A DNA stretch of 64,000 nt from Auanema rhodensis (GCA_964057225.1 OZ059894.1:12968131-13032130); one strand, 5' to 3'. Positions 30,639 to 46,250 are shown, numbered from the stretch's first letter. Notes: a model not told the origin generated them from the letters alone. Numbers and translations are program-made.

Positions 30639-33600
30639 AATTGTTCCAAGAAACATGATTAAATGAAGAAAATAGAGTAAAATGAATTGGAAAATTATAA
30701 AATATTTTCATGTTTTATTTCTTGAGTATCAAAATATTCAAATTAAGATCGTTTTTAATGTTTCAAATCTCAATGAACGAATGAATTGTTTCAAAACTAT
30801 TGTAAAAATATGAGATTGTTTCAAAATACGTGATTAAATGAAGAAAATGGAGTAAAATGAATTGGAAAATTATAAAATATTTTCATGTTTTATTTCTTGA
30901 GTTTCAAAATATTCAAACTTTTTTTTTTCACTGTTTAAAATCTTAATGAACGAATGAATTGTTTCAAAACTATTGTAAAAATTTGAGATTGTTTCAAAAT
31001 ACGTGATTTAATGAAGAAAATAGAGTAAAATGAATTGGAAAATTATAAAATATTTTCATGTTTTATTTTTTTAGTATCAGAAAATTCAAATTAAGATCGT
31101 TTTTAATGTTTCAAATCTCAATGAACGAATGAATTGTTTCAAAACTATTGTAAAAATATGAGATTGTTTCAAAATACGTGATTAAATGAAGAAAATGGAG
31201 TAAAATGAATTGGAAAATTATAAAATATTTTCATGTTTTATTTCTTGAGTTTCAAAATATTCAAACTTTTTTTTTTCACTGTTTAAAATCTTAATGAACG
31301 AATGAATTGTTTCAAAACTATTGTAAAAATATGAGATTGTTTCAAAATACGTGATTAAATGAAGAAAATGGAGTAAAATGAATTGGAAAATTATAAAATA
31401 TTTCCATGTTTTATTTTCTTAGTATCAGAAAATTCAAATTAAGATCGTTTTCAATGTTTCAAATCTTAATGAACGAATTAATCGTTTCAAAACTATTGTA
31501 AAAATATGAGATTGTTTCAAAATACGTGATTAAATGAAGAAAATAGAGTAAAATGAATTGGAATATTATAAAATATTTTCATGTTTTATTTCTTGAGTAT
31601 CAAAATATTCAAACTTTTTTTTTTCACTGTTTAAAATCTTAATGAACGAATGAATTGTTTCAAAACTATTGTAAAAATATGAGATTGTTTCAAAATACGT
31701 GATTAAATGAAGGAAATGGAGTAAAATGAATTGGAAAATTATAAAATATTTTCATGTTTTATTTCTTGAGTTTCAAAATATTCAAACTTTTTTTTTTCAC
31801 TGTTTAAAATCTTAATGAACGAATGAATTGTTTCAAAACTATTGTAAAAATTTGAGATTGTTTCAAAATACGTGATTAAATGAAGAAAATGGAGTAAAAT
31901 GAATTGGAAAATTATAAAATATTTCCATGTTTTATTTTTTTAGTATCAGAAAATTCAAATTAAGATCGTTTTTAATGTTTCAAATCTCAATGAACGAATG
32001 ATTTGTTTCAAAACTATTGTAAAAATATGAGATTGTTTCAAAATACGTGATTAAATGAAGAAAATGGAGTAAAATGAATTGGAAAATTATAAAATATTTT
32101 CATTTTTTATTTCTTGAGTATCAAAATATTTAAACTTTTTTTTTCACTGTTTAAAATCTTAATGAACGAATGAATTGTTTCAAAACTATTGTAAAAATAT
32201 GAGATTGTTTCAAAATACGTGATTAAATGAAGAAAATGGAGTAAAATGAATTGGAAAATTATAAAATATTTTCATGTTTTATTTCTTGAGTTTCAAAATA
32301 TTCAAACTTTTTTTTTTCACTGTTTAAAATCTTACAGAACGAATGAATTGTTTCAAAACTATTGTAAAAATTTGAGATTGTTTCAAAATACGTGATTAAA
32401 TGAAGAAAATGGAGTAAAATGAATTGGAAAATTATAAAATATTTCCATGTTTTATTTTCTTAGTATCAGAAAATTCGAATTAAGATCGTTTTCAATGTTT
32501 CAAATCTTAAAGAACGAATTAATTGTTTCAAAACTATTGTAAAAATATGAGATTGTTTCAAAATACGTGATTAAATGAAGAAAATGGAGTAAAATGAATT
32601 GGAAAATTATAAAATATTTCCATGTTTTATTTTTTTAGTATCAGAAAATTCAAATTAAGATCGTTTTTAATGTTTCAAATCTCAATGAACGAATGAATTG
32701 TTTCAAAACTATTGTAAAAATATGAGATTGTTTCAAAATACGTGATTAAATGAAGAAAATGGAGTAAAATGAATTGGAAAATTATAAAATATTTCCATGT
32801 TTTATTTTTTTAGTATCAGAAAATTCAAATTAAGATTGTTTTTAATGTTTCAAATCTTAATGAACGAATGAATTGTTTCAAAACTATTGTAAAAATATGA
32901 GATTGTTTCAAAATACGTGATTAAATGAAGAAAATGGAGTAAAATGAATTGGAAAATTATAAAATATTTTCATGTTTTATTTCTTGAGTTTCAAAATATT
33001 CAAACTTTTTTTTTTCACTGTTTAAAATCTTAATGAACGAATGAATTGTTTCAAAACTATTGTAAAAATTTGAGATTGTTTCAAAATACGTGATTTAATG
33101 AAGAAAATAGAGTAAAATGAATTGGAAAATTATAAAATATTTTCATGTTTTATTTTTTTAGTATCAGAAAATTCAAATTAAGATCGTTTTTAATGTTTCA
33201 AATCTTAATGAACGAATGAATTGTTTCAAAACTATTGTAAAAATATGAGATTGTTTCAAAATACGTGATTAAATGAAGAAAATGGAGTAAAATGAATTGG
33301 AAAATTATAAAATATTTTCATTTTTTATTTCTTGAGTATCAAAATATTCAAAATTATATCTTTTTTACTGTTAAAAACATTATTAACTGGATGATTTGTT
33401 TGGAAATTATTGTAAAAATATGAGATTGTTTCAAAATACGTGATTAAATGAAGAAAATGGAGCAAAATGAATTGGAAAATTATAAAATATTTCCATGTTT
33501 TATTTTCTTAGTATCAGAAAATTCAAATTAAGATCGTTTTTAATGTTTCAAATCTTGATGAACGAATGAATTGTTTCAAAACTATTGTAAAAATATGAGA

Positions 33601-36600
33601 TTGTTTCAAAATACGTGATTAAATGAAGAAAATGGAGTAAAATGAATTGGAAAATTATAAAACATTTCCATGTTTTATTTTCTTAGTATCAGAAAATTCA
33701 AATTAAGATCGTTTTTAATGTTTCAAATCTTAATGAACGAATGAATTGTTTCAAAACTATTGTAAAAATATGAGATTAATTCAAAATACGTGATTAAATG
33801 AAGAAAATGGAGTAAAATGAATTGGAAAATTATAAAATATTTTCATGTTTTATTTCTTGAGTTTCAAAATATTCAAACTTTTTTTTTTCACTGTTTAAAA
33901 TCTTAATGAACGAATGAATTGTTTCAAAACTATTGTAAAAATATGAGATTGTTTCAAAATACGTGATTAAATGAAGAAAATGGAGTAAAATGAATTGGAA
34001 AATTATAAAATATTTTCATGTTTTATTTCTTGAGTATCAAAATATTTAAACTTTTTTTTTTCACTGTTTAAAATCTTAATGAACGAATGAATTGTTTCAA
34101 AACTATTGTAAAAATATGAGATTGTTTCAAAATACGTGATTAAATGAAGAAAATGGAGTAAAATGAATTGGAAAATTATAAAATATTTTCATGTTTTATT
34201 TCTTGAGTTTCAAAATATTCAAACTTTTTTTTTTCACTGTTTAAAATCTTAATTAACGAATGAATTGTTTCAAAACTATTGTAAAAATATGAGATTGTTT
34301 CAAAATACGTGATTAAATGAAGAAAATGGAGTAAAATGAATTGGAAAATTATAAAATATTTTCATGTTTTATTTCTTGAGTTTCAAAATATTCAAACTTT
34401 TTTTTTTCACTGTTTAAAATCTTAATGAACGAATGAATTGTTTCAAAACTATTGTAAAAATATGAGATTGTTTCAAAATACGTGATTAAATGAAGAAAAT
34501 GGAGTAAAATGAATTGGAAAATTATAAAATATTTTCATGTTTTATTTCTTGAGTTTCAAAATATTCAAACTTTTTTTTTTCACTGTTTAAAATCTTAATT
34601 AACGAATGAATTGTTTCAAAACTATTGTAAAAATATGAGATTGTTTCAAAATACGTGATTAAATGAAGAAAATGGAGTAAAATGAATTGGAAAATTATAA
34701 AATATTTCCATGTTTTATTTTTTTAGTATCAGAAAATTCAAATTAAGATCGTTTTTAATGTTTCAAATCTCAATGAACGAATGAATTGTTTCAAAACTAT
34801 TGTAAAAATATGAGATTGTTTCAAAATACGTGATTAAATGAAGAAAATGGAGCAAAATGAATTGGAAAATTATAAAATATTTTCATGTTTTATTTCTTGA
34901 GTATCAAAATATTTAAACTTTTTTTTTTCACTGTTTAAAATCTTAATGAACGAATGAATTGTTTCAAAACTATTGTAAAAATATGAGATTGTTTCAAAAT
35001 ACGTGATTAAATGAAGAAAATGGAGTAAAATGAATTGGAAAATTATAAAATATTTTCATGTTTTATTTCTTGAGTTTCAAAATATTCAAACTTTTTTTTT
35101 TCACTGTTTAAAATCTTACAGAACGAATGAATTGTTTCAAAACTATTGTAAAAATTTGAGATTGTTTCAAAATACGTGATTAAATGAAGAAAATGGAGTA
35201 AAATGAATTGGAAAATTATAAAATATTTCCATGTTTTATTTTCTTAGTATCAGAAAATTCAAATTAAGATCGTTTTTAATGTTTCAAATCTTAATGAACG
35301 AATGAATTGTTTCAAAACTATTGTAAAAATATGAGATTGTTTCAAAATACGTGATTAAATGAAGAAAATGGAGTAAAATGAATTGGAAAATTATAAAATA
35401 TTTCCATGTTTTATTTTTTTAGTATCAGAAAATTCAAATTAAGATCGTTTTTAATGTTTCAAATCTCAATGAACGAATGAATTGTTTCAAAACTATTGTA
35501 AAAATATGAGATTGTTTCAAAATACGTGATTAAATGAAGAAAATGGAGTAAAATGAATTGGAAAATTATAAAATATTTTCATGTTTTATTTCTTGAGTTT
35601 CAAAATATTCAAACTTTTTTTTTTCACTGTTTAAAATCTTAATGAACGAATGAATTGTTTCAAAACTATTGTAAAAATATGAGATTGTTTCAAAATACGT
35701 GATTAAATGAAGAAAATGGAGTAAAATGAATTGGAAAATTATAAAATATTTTCATGTTTTATTTCTTGAGTTTCAAAATATTCAAACTTTTTTTTTTCAC
35801 TGTTTAAAATCTTACAGAACGAATGAATTGTTTCAAAACTATTGTAAAAATTTGAGATTGTTTCAAAATACGTGATTAAATGAAGAAAATGGAGTAAAAT
35901 GAATTGGAAAATTATAAAATATTTCCATGTTTTATTTTCTTAGTATCAGAAAATTCAAATTAAGATCGTTTCTAATGTTTCAAATCTTAATGAACGAATT
36001 AATTGTTTCAAAACTATTGTAAAAATATGAGATTGTTTCAAAATACGTGATTAAATGAAGAAAATAGAGTAAAATGAATTGGAATATTATAAAATATTTT
36101 CATGTTTTATTTCTTGAGTATCAAAATATTCAAACTTTTTTTTTTCACTGTTTAAAATCTTAATGAACGAATGAATTGTTTCAAAACTATTGTAAAAATT
36201 TGAGATTGTTTCAAAATACGTGATTAAATGAAGAAAATAGAGTAAAATGAATTGGAAAATTATAAAATATTTTCATGTTTTATTTTTTGAGTATCAAAAT
36301 ATTTGAAATTATATCTTCTTTACTGTTAAAAACATTATTAAATGAATGATTTGTTTCAAAATTATTGTAAAAATTTAAAATTGTTCCAAGAAACATGATT
36401 AAATGAAGAAAATAGAGTAAAATGAATTGGAAAATTATAAAATATTTTCATGTTTTATTTCTTGAGTATCAAAATATTCAAACTTTTTTTTTCACTGTTT
36501 AAAATCTTAATGAACGAATGAATTGTTTCAAAACTATTGTAAAAATTTGAGATTGTTTCAAAATACGTGATTAAATGAAGAAAATGGAATAAAATGAATT

Positions 36601-37279
36601 GGAAAATTATAAAATATTTCCATGTTTTATTTTCTTAGTATCAGAAAATTCAATTTAAGATCGTTTTTAATGTTTCAAATCTTAATGAACGAATGAATTG
36701 TTTCAAAACTATTGTAAAAATATGAGATTGTTTCAAAATACGTGATTAAATGAAGGAAATGGAGTAAAATGAATTGGAAAATTATAAAATATTTTCATGT
36801 TTTATTTCTTGAGTTTCAAAATATTCAAACTTTTTTTTTCACTGTTTAAAATCTTAATGAACGAATGAATTGTTTCAAAACTATTGTAAAAATATGAGAT
36901 AAATTCAAAATACGTGATTAAATGAAGAAAATGGAGTAAAATGAATTGGTAAATTATAAAATATTTTCATGTTTTATTTCTTGAGTTTCAAAATATTCAA
37001 ACTTTTTTTTTTCACTGTTTGAAATCTTAATGAACGAATGAATTGTTTCAAAACTATTGTAAAAATATGAGATTGTTTCAAAATACGTGATTAAATGAAG
37101 AAAATGGAGTAAAATGAATTGGAAAATTATAAAATATTTTCATGTTTTATTTCTTGAGTTTCAAAATATTCAAACTTTTTTTTTTCACTGTTTAAAATCT
37201 TAATGAACGAATGAATTGTTTCAAAACTATTGTAAAAATATGAGATTGTTTCAAAATACGTGATTAAATGAAGAAAATG

Positions 37280-39890
37280 GAGTAAAATGAATTGGAAAAT
37301 TATAAAATATTTCCATGTTTTATTTTTTTAGTATCAGAAAATTCAAATTAAGATCGTTTTTAATGTTTCAAATCTCAATGAACGAATGAATTGTTTCGAA
37401 ACTATTGTAAAAATATGAGATTGTTTCAAAATACGTGATTAAATGAAGAAAATGGAGCAAAATGAATTGGAAAATTATAAAATATTTTCATGTTTTATTT
37501 CTTGAGTATCAAAATATTTAAACTTTTTTTTTTCACTGTTTAAAATCTTACAGAACGAATGAATTGTTTCAAAACTATTGTAAAAATTTGAGATTGTTTC
37601 AAAATACGTGATTAAATGAAGAAAATGGAGTAAAATGAATTGGAAAATTATAAAATATTTCCATGTTTTATTTTCTTAGTATCAGAAAATTCAAATTAAG
37701 ATCGTTTTCAATGTTTCAAATCTTAATGAACGAATTAATCGTTTCAAAACTATTGTAAAAATATGAGATTGTTTCAAAATACGTGATTAAATGAAGAAAA
37801 TAGAGTAAAATGAATTGGAATATTATAAAATATTTTCATGTTTTATTTCTTGAGTATCAAAAGATTCAAACTTTTTTTTTTCACTGTTTAAAATCTTAAT
37901 GAACGAATGAATTGTTTCAAAACTATTGTAAAAATATGAGATTGTTTCAAAATACGTGATTAAATGAAGAAAATGGAGTAAAATGAATTGGAAAATTATA
38001 AAATATTTTCATGTTTTATTTCTTGAGTTTCAAAATATTCAAACTTTTTTTTTTCACTGTTTAAAATCTTAATGAACGAATGAATTGTTTCAAAACTATT
38101 GTAAAAATATGAGATTGTTTCAAAATACGTGATTAAATGAAGAAAATGGAGTAAAATGAATTAGAAAATTATAAAATATTTCCATGTTTTATTTTTTTAG
38201 TATCAGAAAATTCAAATTAAGATCGTTTTTAATGTTTCAAATCTCAATGAACGAATGAATTGTTTCAAAACTATTGTAAAAATATGAGATTGTTTCAAAA
38301 TACGTGATTAAATGAAGAAAATGGAGCAAAATGAATTGGAAAATTATAAAATATTTTCATGTTTTATTTCTTGAGTATCAAAATATTTAAACTTTTTTTT
38401 TTCACTGTTTAAAATCTTACAGAACGAATGAATTGTTTCAAAACTATTGTAAAAATTTGAGATTGTTTCAAAATACGTGATTAAATGAAGAAAATGGAGT
38501 AAAATGAATTGGAAAATTATAAAATATTTCCATGTTTTATTTTCTTAGTATCAGAAAATTCAAATTAAGATCGTTTTCAATGTTTCAAATCTTAATGAAC
38601 GAATTAATCGTTTCAAAACTATTGTAAAAATATGAGATTGTTTCAAAATACGTGATTAAATGAAGAAAATAGAGTAAAATGAATTGGAATATTATAAAAT
38701 ATTTTCATGTTTTATTTCTTGAGTATCAAAAGATTCAAACTTTTTTTTTTCACTGTTTAAAATCTTAATGAACGAATGAATTGTTTCAAAACTATTGTAA
38801 AAATATGAGATTGTTTCAAAATACGTGATTAAATGAAGAAAATGGAGTAAAATGAATTGGAAAATTATAAAATATTTTCATGTTTTATTTCTTGAGTTTC
38901 AAAATATTCAAACTTTTTTTTTTCACTGTTTAAAATCTTAATGAACGAATGAATTGTTTCAAAACTATTGTAAAAATATGAGATTGTTTCAAAATACGTG
39001 ATTAAATGAAGAAAATGGAGTAAAATGAATTAGAAAATTATAAAATATTTCCATGTTTTATTTTTTTAGTATCAGAAAATTCAAATTAAGATCGTTTTTA
39101 ATGTTTCAAATCTCAATGAACGAATGAATTGTTTCAAAACTATTGTAAAAATATGAGATTGTTTCAAAATACGTGATTAAATGAAGAAAATGGAGCAAAA
39201 TGAATTGGAAAATTATAAAATATTTTCATGTTTTATTTCTTGAGTATCAAAATATTTAAACTTTTTTTTTTCACTGTTTAAAATCTTACAGAACGAATGA
39301 ATTGTTTCAAAACTATTGTAAAAATTTGAGATTGTTTCAAAATACGTGATTAAATGAAGAAAATGGAGTAAAATGAATTGGAAAATTATAAAATATTTCC
39401 ATGTTTTATTTTCTTAGTATCAGAAAATTCAAATTAAGATCGTTTTCAATGTTTCAAATCTTAATGAACGAATTAATCGTTTCAAAACTATTGTAAAAAT
39501 ATGAGATTGTTTCAAAATACGTGATTAAATGAAGAAAATAGAGTAAAATGAATTGGAATATTATAAAATATTTTCATGTTTTATTTCTTGAGTATCAAAA
39601 GATTCAAACTTTTTTTTTTCACTGTTTAAAATCTTAATGAACGAATGAATTGTTTCAAAACTATTGTAAAAATATGAGATTGTTTCAAAATACGTGATTA
39701 AATGAAGGAAATGGAGTAAAATGAATTGGAAAATTATAAAATATTTTCATGTTTTATTTCTTGAGTTTCAAAATATTCAAACTTTTTTTTTCACTGTTTA
39801 AAATCTTAATGAACGAATGAATTGTTTCAAAACTATTGTAAAAATTTGAGATTGTTTCAAAATACGTGATTAAATGAAGAAAATGGAGTA
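37280..39890 (+). repeat. 869-bp five-monomer block in three tandem copies (approximate ends)
   Basis: Private markers recur at 869-bp spacing: AATGGAGCAA at 37451, 38320 and 39189, and AAGATTCAAA (a private T-to-G change in the usual AATATTCAAA) at 37861, 38730 and 39599. The paralogous stretch near 20.4-20.9 kb has the block once and lacks the G variant. Confidence 0.82.
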
Positions 39891-42800
39891 AAATGAATTG
39901 GAAAATTATAAAATATTTCCATGTTTTATTTTTTTAGTATCAGAAAATTCAAATTAAGATCGTTTTTAATGTTTCAAATCTCAATGAACGAATGAATTGT
40001 TTCAAAACTATTGTAAAAATATGAGATTGTTTCAAAATACGTGATTAAATGAAGAAAATGGAGTAAAATGAATTGGAAAATTATAAAATATTTTCATGTT
40101 TTATTTCTTGAGTTTCAAAATATTCAAACTTTTTTTTTTCACTGTTTAAAATCTTAATGAACGAATGAATTGTTTCAAAACTATTGTAAAAATTTGAGAT
40201 TGTTTCAAAATACGTGATTTAATGAAGAAAATAGAGTAAAATGAATTGGAAAATTATAAAATATTTTCATGTTTTTTTTTTTGAGTATCAAAATATTTGA
40301 AATTATAACTTCTTTACTGTTAAAAACATTATTAACTGGATGATTTGTTTCGAAATTATTGTAAAAATTTAAAATTGTTCCAAGAAACATGATTAAATGA
40401 AGAAAATAGAGTTAAATGAATTGGAAAATTATAAAATAATTTCATGTTTTATTTTTTGAGTATCAAAATAATTAAAATTATATCTACTTTACTGTTAAAA
40501 ACATTATTAACTGGATGATTTGTTTCGAAATTATTGTAAAATTTAAAATTGTTCCAAGAAACATGATTAAATGAAGAAAATAGAGTAAAATGAATTGGAA
40601 AATTTTAAAATATTTTCATGTTTTATTTTTTGAGTATCAAAATATTTAAAATTATATCTTCTTTACTGTTAAAAACATTATTAAATGAATGATTTGTTTC
40701 GAAATTATTGTAAAAATTTAAAATTGTTCCAAGAAACATGATTAAATGAAGAAAATGGAGTAAAATGAATTGGAAAATTTTAAAATATTTTCATGTTTTA
40801 TTTTTTGAGTATCAAAATATTCAAACTTTTTTTTTCACTGTTTAAAACATTATTAACTGGATGATTTGTTTCGAAATTATTGTAAAATTTAAAATTGTTC
40901 CAAGAAACATGATTAAATGAAGAAAATAGAGTAAAATGAATTGGAAAATTTTAAAATATTTTCATGTTTTATTTTTTGAGTATCAAAATATTTAAAATTA
41001 TATCTTCTTTACTGTTAAAAACATTATTAAATGAATGATTTGTTTCGAAATTATTGTAAAAATTTAAAATTGTTCCAAGAAACATGATTAAATGAAGAAA
41101 ATGGAGTAAAATGAATTGGAAAATTTTAAAAAATTTTCATGTTTTATTTTTTGAGTATCAAAATATTCAAACTTTTTTTTTCACTGTTTAAAATCTTGAT
41201 GAACGAATGAATTGTTTCAAAACTATTGTAAAAATATGAGATTGTTTCAAAATACGTGATTAAATGAAGAAAATGGAGTAAAATGAATTGGAAAATTATA
41301 AAATATTTTCATGTTTTATTTCTTGAGTATCAAAATATTTAAACTTTTTTTTTTCACTGTTTAAAATCTTACAGAACGAATGAATTGTTTCAAAACTATT
41401 GTAAAAATTTGAGATTGTTTCAAAATACGTGATTAAATGAAGAAAATGGAGTAAAATGAATTGGAAAATTATAAAATATTTTCATGTTTTATTTCTTGAG
41501 TATCAAAATATTTAAACTTTTTTTTTTCACTGTTTAAAATCTTACAGAACGAATGAATTGTTTCAAAACTATTGTAAAAATTTGAGATTGTTTCAAAATA
41601 CGTGATTAAATGAAGAAAATGGAGTAAAATGAATTGGAAAATTATAAAATATTTCCATGTTTTATTTTCTTATTATCAGAAAATTCAAATTAAGATCGTT
41701 TTTAATGTTTCAAATCTTAATGAACGAATGAATTGTTTCAAAACTATTGTAAAAATATGAGATTGTTTCAAAATACGTGATTAAATGAAGAAAATGGAGT
41801 AAAATGAATTGGAAAAATATAAAATATTTTCATGTTTTATTTCTTGAGTTTCAAAATATTCAAACTTTTTTTTTTCACTGTTTAAAATCTTAATGAACGA
41901 ATGAATTGTTTCAAAACTATTGTAAAAATTTGAGATTGTTTCAAAATACGTGATTAAATGAAGAAAATAGAGTAAAATGAATTGGAAAATTATAAAATAT
42001 TTTCATGTTTTATTTTTTGAGTATCAAAATATTTGAAATTATAACTTCTTTACTGTTAAAAACATTATTAACTGGATGATTTGTTTCGAAATTATTGTAA
42101 AAATTTAAAATTGTTCCAAGAAACATGATTAAATGAAGAAAATAGAGTAAAATGAATTGGAAAATTATAAAATATTTTCATGTTTTATTTTTTGAGTATC
42201 AAAATAATTAAAATTATATCTACTTTACTGTTAAAAACATTATTAACTGGATGATTTGTTTCGAAATTATTGTAAAATTTAAAATTGTTCCAAGAAACAT
42301 GATTAAATGAAGAAAATAGAGTAAAATGAATTGGAAAATTATAAAATATTTTCATGTTTTATTTCTTGAGTATCAAAATATTCAAACTTTTTTTTTCACT
42401 GTTTAAAATCTTAATGAACGAATGATTTGTTTCGAAATTATTGTAAAATTTAAAATTGTTCCAAGAAACATGATTAAATGAAGAAAATAGAGTAAAATGA
42501 ATTGGAAAATTTTAAAATATTTTCATGTTTTATTTTTTGAGTATCAAAATATTTAAAATTATATCTTCTTTACTGTTAAAAACATTATTAAATGAATGAT
42601 TTGTTTCGAAATTATTGTAAAAATTTAAAATTGTTCCAAGAAACATGATTAAATGAAGAAAATAGAGTAAAATGAATTGGAAAATTATAAAATATTTTCA
42701 TGTTTTATTTCTTGAGTATCAAAATATTCAAACTTTTTTTTTCACTGTTTAAAATCTTAATGAACGAATGATTTGTTTCGAAATTATTGTAAAATTTAAA

Positions 42801-45009
42801 ATTGTTCCAAGAAACATGATTAAATGAAGAAAATAGAGTAAAATGAATTGGAAAATTTTAAAATATTTTCATGTTTTATTTTTTGAGTATCAAAATATTT
42901 AAAATTATATCTTCTTTACTGTTAAAAACATTATTAAATGAATGATTTGTTTCGAAATTATTGTAAAAATTTAAAATTGTTCCAAGAAACATGATTAAAT
43001 GAAGAAAATGGAATAAAATGAATTGGAAAATTATAAAATATTTCCATGTTTTATTTCTTGAGTATCAAAATATTCAAAATTATATCTTTTTTACTGTTAA
43101 AAACATTATTAACTGGATGATTTGTTACGAAATTATTGCAAAAATATGAGATTGTTTCAAAATACGTGATTAAATGAAGAAAATGGAGTAAAATGAATTG
43201 GAAAATTATAAAATATTTTCCTGTTTTATTTCTTGAGTTTCAAAATATTCAAACTTTTTTTTTTCACTGTTTAAAATCTTAATGAACGAATGAATTGTTT
43301 CAAAACTATTGTAAAAATATGAGATTGTTTCAAAATACGTGATTAAATGAAGAAAATAGAGTAAAATGAATTGGAATATTATAAAATATTTTCATGTTTT
43401 ATTTCTTGAGTATCAAAATACTCAAACTTTTTTTTTTCACTGTTTAAAATCTTAATGAACGAATGAATTGTTTCAAAACTATTGTAAAAATATGAGATTG
43501 TTTCAAAATACGTGATTAAATAAAGAAAATGGAGTAAAATGAATTGGAAAATTATAAAATATTTTCATGTTTTATTTCTTGAGTTTCAAAATATTCAAAC
43601 TTTTTTTTTTCACTGTTTAAAATCTTAATGAACGAATGAATTGTTTCAAAACTATTGTAAAAATATGAGATTGTTTCAAAATACGTGATTAAATGAAGAA
43701 AATGGAGTAAAATGAATTGGAAAATTATAAAATATTTCCATGTTTTATTTTCTTAGTATCAGAAAATTCAAATTAAGATCGTTTTTAATGTTTCAAATCT
43801 CAATGAACGAATGAATTGTTTCAAAACTATTGTAAAAATATGAGATTGTTTCAAAATACGTGATTAAATGAAGAAAATGGAGTAAAATGAATTGGAAAAT
43901 TATAAAATATTTTCATGTTTTATTTCTTGAGTATCAAAATATTTAAACTTTTTTTTTTCACTGTTTAAAATCTTACAGAACGAATGAATTGTTTCAAAAC
44001 TATTGTAAAAATTTGAGATTGTTTCAAAATACGTGATTAAATGAAGAAAATGGAGTAAAATGAATTGGAAAATTATAAAATATTTCCATGTTTTATTTTC
44101 TTATTATCAGAAAATTCAAATTAAGATCGTTTTTAATGTTTCAAATCTTAATGAACGAATTAATTGTTTCAAAACTATTGTAAAAATATGAGATTGTTTC
44201 AAAATACGTGATTAAATGAAGAAAATAGAGTAAAATGAATTGGAAAATTTTAAAATATATCCATGTTTTATTTTTTTTTTTCTTTTTTTTTTCAACTTTT
44301 TTTTTTCACTGTTTAGAATCTTAATGAACGAATGAATTGTTTCAAAACTATTGTAAAAATTTGAGATTGTTTCAAAATACGTGATTAAATGAAGAAAATG
44401 GAGTAAAACGAATTGGAAAATTATAAAATATTTCCATGTTTTATTTTTTTAGTATCAGAAAATTCAAATTAAGATCGTTTTTAATGTTTCAAATCTCAAT
44501 GAACGAATGAATTGTTTCAAAACTATTCTAAAAATATGAGATTGTTTCAAAATACGTGATTAAATGAAGAAAATGGAGTAAAATGAATTGGAAAATTATA
44601 AAATATTTTCATGTTTTATTTCTTGAGTTTCAAAATATTCAAACTTTTTTTTTTCACTGTTTAAAATCTTAATGAACGAATGAATTGTTTCAAAACTATT
44701 GTAAAAATATGAGATTGTTTCAAAATACGTGATTAAATGAAGAAAATGGAGTAAAATGAATTGGAAAATTATAAAATATTTCCATGTTTTATTTTCTTAT
44801 TATCAGAAAATTCAAATTAAGATCGTTTTTAATGTTTCAAATCTTAATGAACGAATTAATTGTTTCAAAACTATTGTAAAAATTTGAGATTGTTTCAAAA
44901 TACGTGATTAAATGAAGAAAATAGAGTAAAATGAATTGGAAAATTATAAAATATTTCCATGTTTTATTTTTTTAGTATCAGAAAATTCAAATTAAGATCG
45001 TTTTTAATG

Positions 45010-46250
45010 TTTCAAATCTCAATGAACGAATGAATTGTTTCAAAACTATTCTAAAAATATGAGATTGTTTCAAAATACGTGATTAAATGAAGAAAATGGA
45101 GTAAAATGAATTGGAAAATTATAAAATATTTTCATGTTTTATTTTTTGAGTATCAAAATAATTAAAATTATATCTACTTTACTGTTAAAAACATTATTAA
45201 CTGGATGATTTGTTTCGAAATTATTGTAAAATTTAAAATTGTTCCAAGAAACATGATTAAATGAAGAAAATAGAGTAAAATGAATTGGAAAATTTTAAAA
45301 TATTTTCATGTTTTATTTTTTGAGTATCAAAATATTTGAAATTATATCTTCTTTACTGTTAAAAACATTATTAAATGAATGATTTGTTTCAAAATTATTG
45401 TAAAAATTTAAAATTGTTTCAAAATACGTGATTAAATGAAGAAAATGGAGTAAAACGAATTGGAAAATTATAAAATATTTCCATGTTTTATTTTTTTAGT
45501 ATCAGAAAATTCAAATTAAGATCGTTTTTAATGTTTCAAATCTCAATGAACGAATGAATTGTTTCAAAACTATTCTAAAAATATAAATATTTCCATGTTT
45601 TATTTTTTTAGTATCAGAAAATTCAAATTAAGATCGTTTTTAATGTTTCAAATCTCAATGAACGAATGAATTGTTTCAAAACTATTCTAAAAATATGAGA
45701 TTGTTTCAAAATACGTGATTAAATGAAGAAAATGGAGTAAAATGAATTGGAAAATTATAAAATATTTTCATGTTTTATTTTTTGAGTATCAAAATAATTA
45801 AAATTATATCTACTTTACTGTTAAAAACATTATTAACTGGATGATTTGTTTCGAAATTATTGTAAAATTTAAAATTGTTCCAAGAAACATGATTAAATGA
45901 AGAAAATAGAGTAAAATGAATTGGAAAATTTTAAAATATTTTCATGTTTTATTTTTTGAGTATCAAAATATTTGAAATTATATCTTCTTTACTGTTAAAA
46001 ACATTATTAAATGAATGATTTGTTTCAAAATTATTGTAAAAATTTAAAATTGTTTCAAAATACGTGATTAAATGAAGAAAATGGAGTAAAACGAATTGGA
46101 AAATTATAAAATATTTCCATGTTTTATTTTTTTAGTATCAGAAAATTCAAATTAAGATCGTTTTTAATGTTTCAAATCTCAATGAACGAATGAATTGTTT
46201 CAAAACTATTCTAAAAATATAAATATTTCCATGTTTTATTTTTTTAGTAT
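45010..46250 (+). repeat. 636-bp out-of-register tandem duplication (approximate ends)
   Basis: AAAATATAAATATTTCC, a join that skips about a third of a monomer, occurs near 45.58 and 46.22 kb, 636 bp apart (ATATAAATAT at 45581 and 46217). GTAAAACGAATTGG and TATTCTAAAAATATGAG recur at the same spacing. 636 bp is not a whole number of monomers, so the exchange was out of phase. Confidence 0.75.

Noticed and set aside
26180-30650. Short target-site duplication of AA at copy 2
   Set aside because: The flanks rejoin to the normal monomer without removing any base; the A-rich ends only make the exact crossover base ambiguous.
40205-40390. 61-aa minus-strand open frame
   Set aside because: It is satellite monomer sequence; the frame is not kept in the neighbouring monomers.
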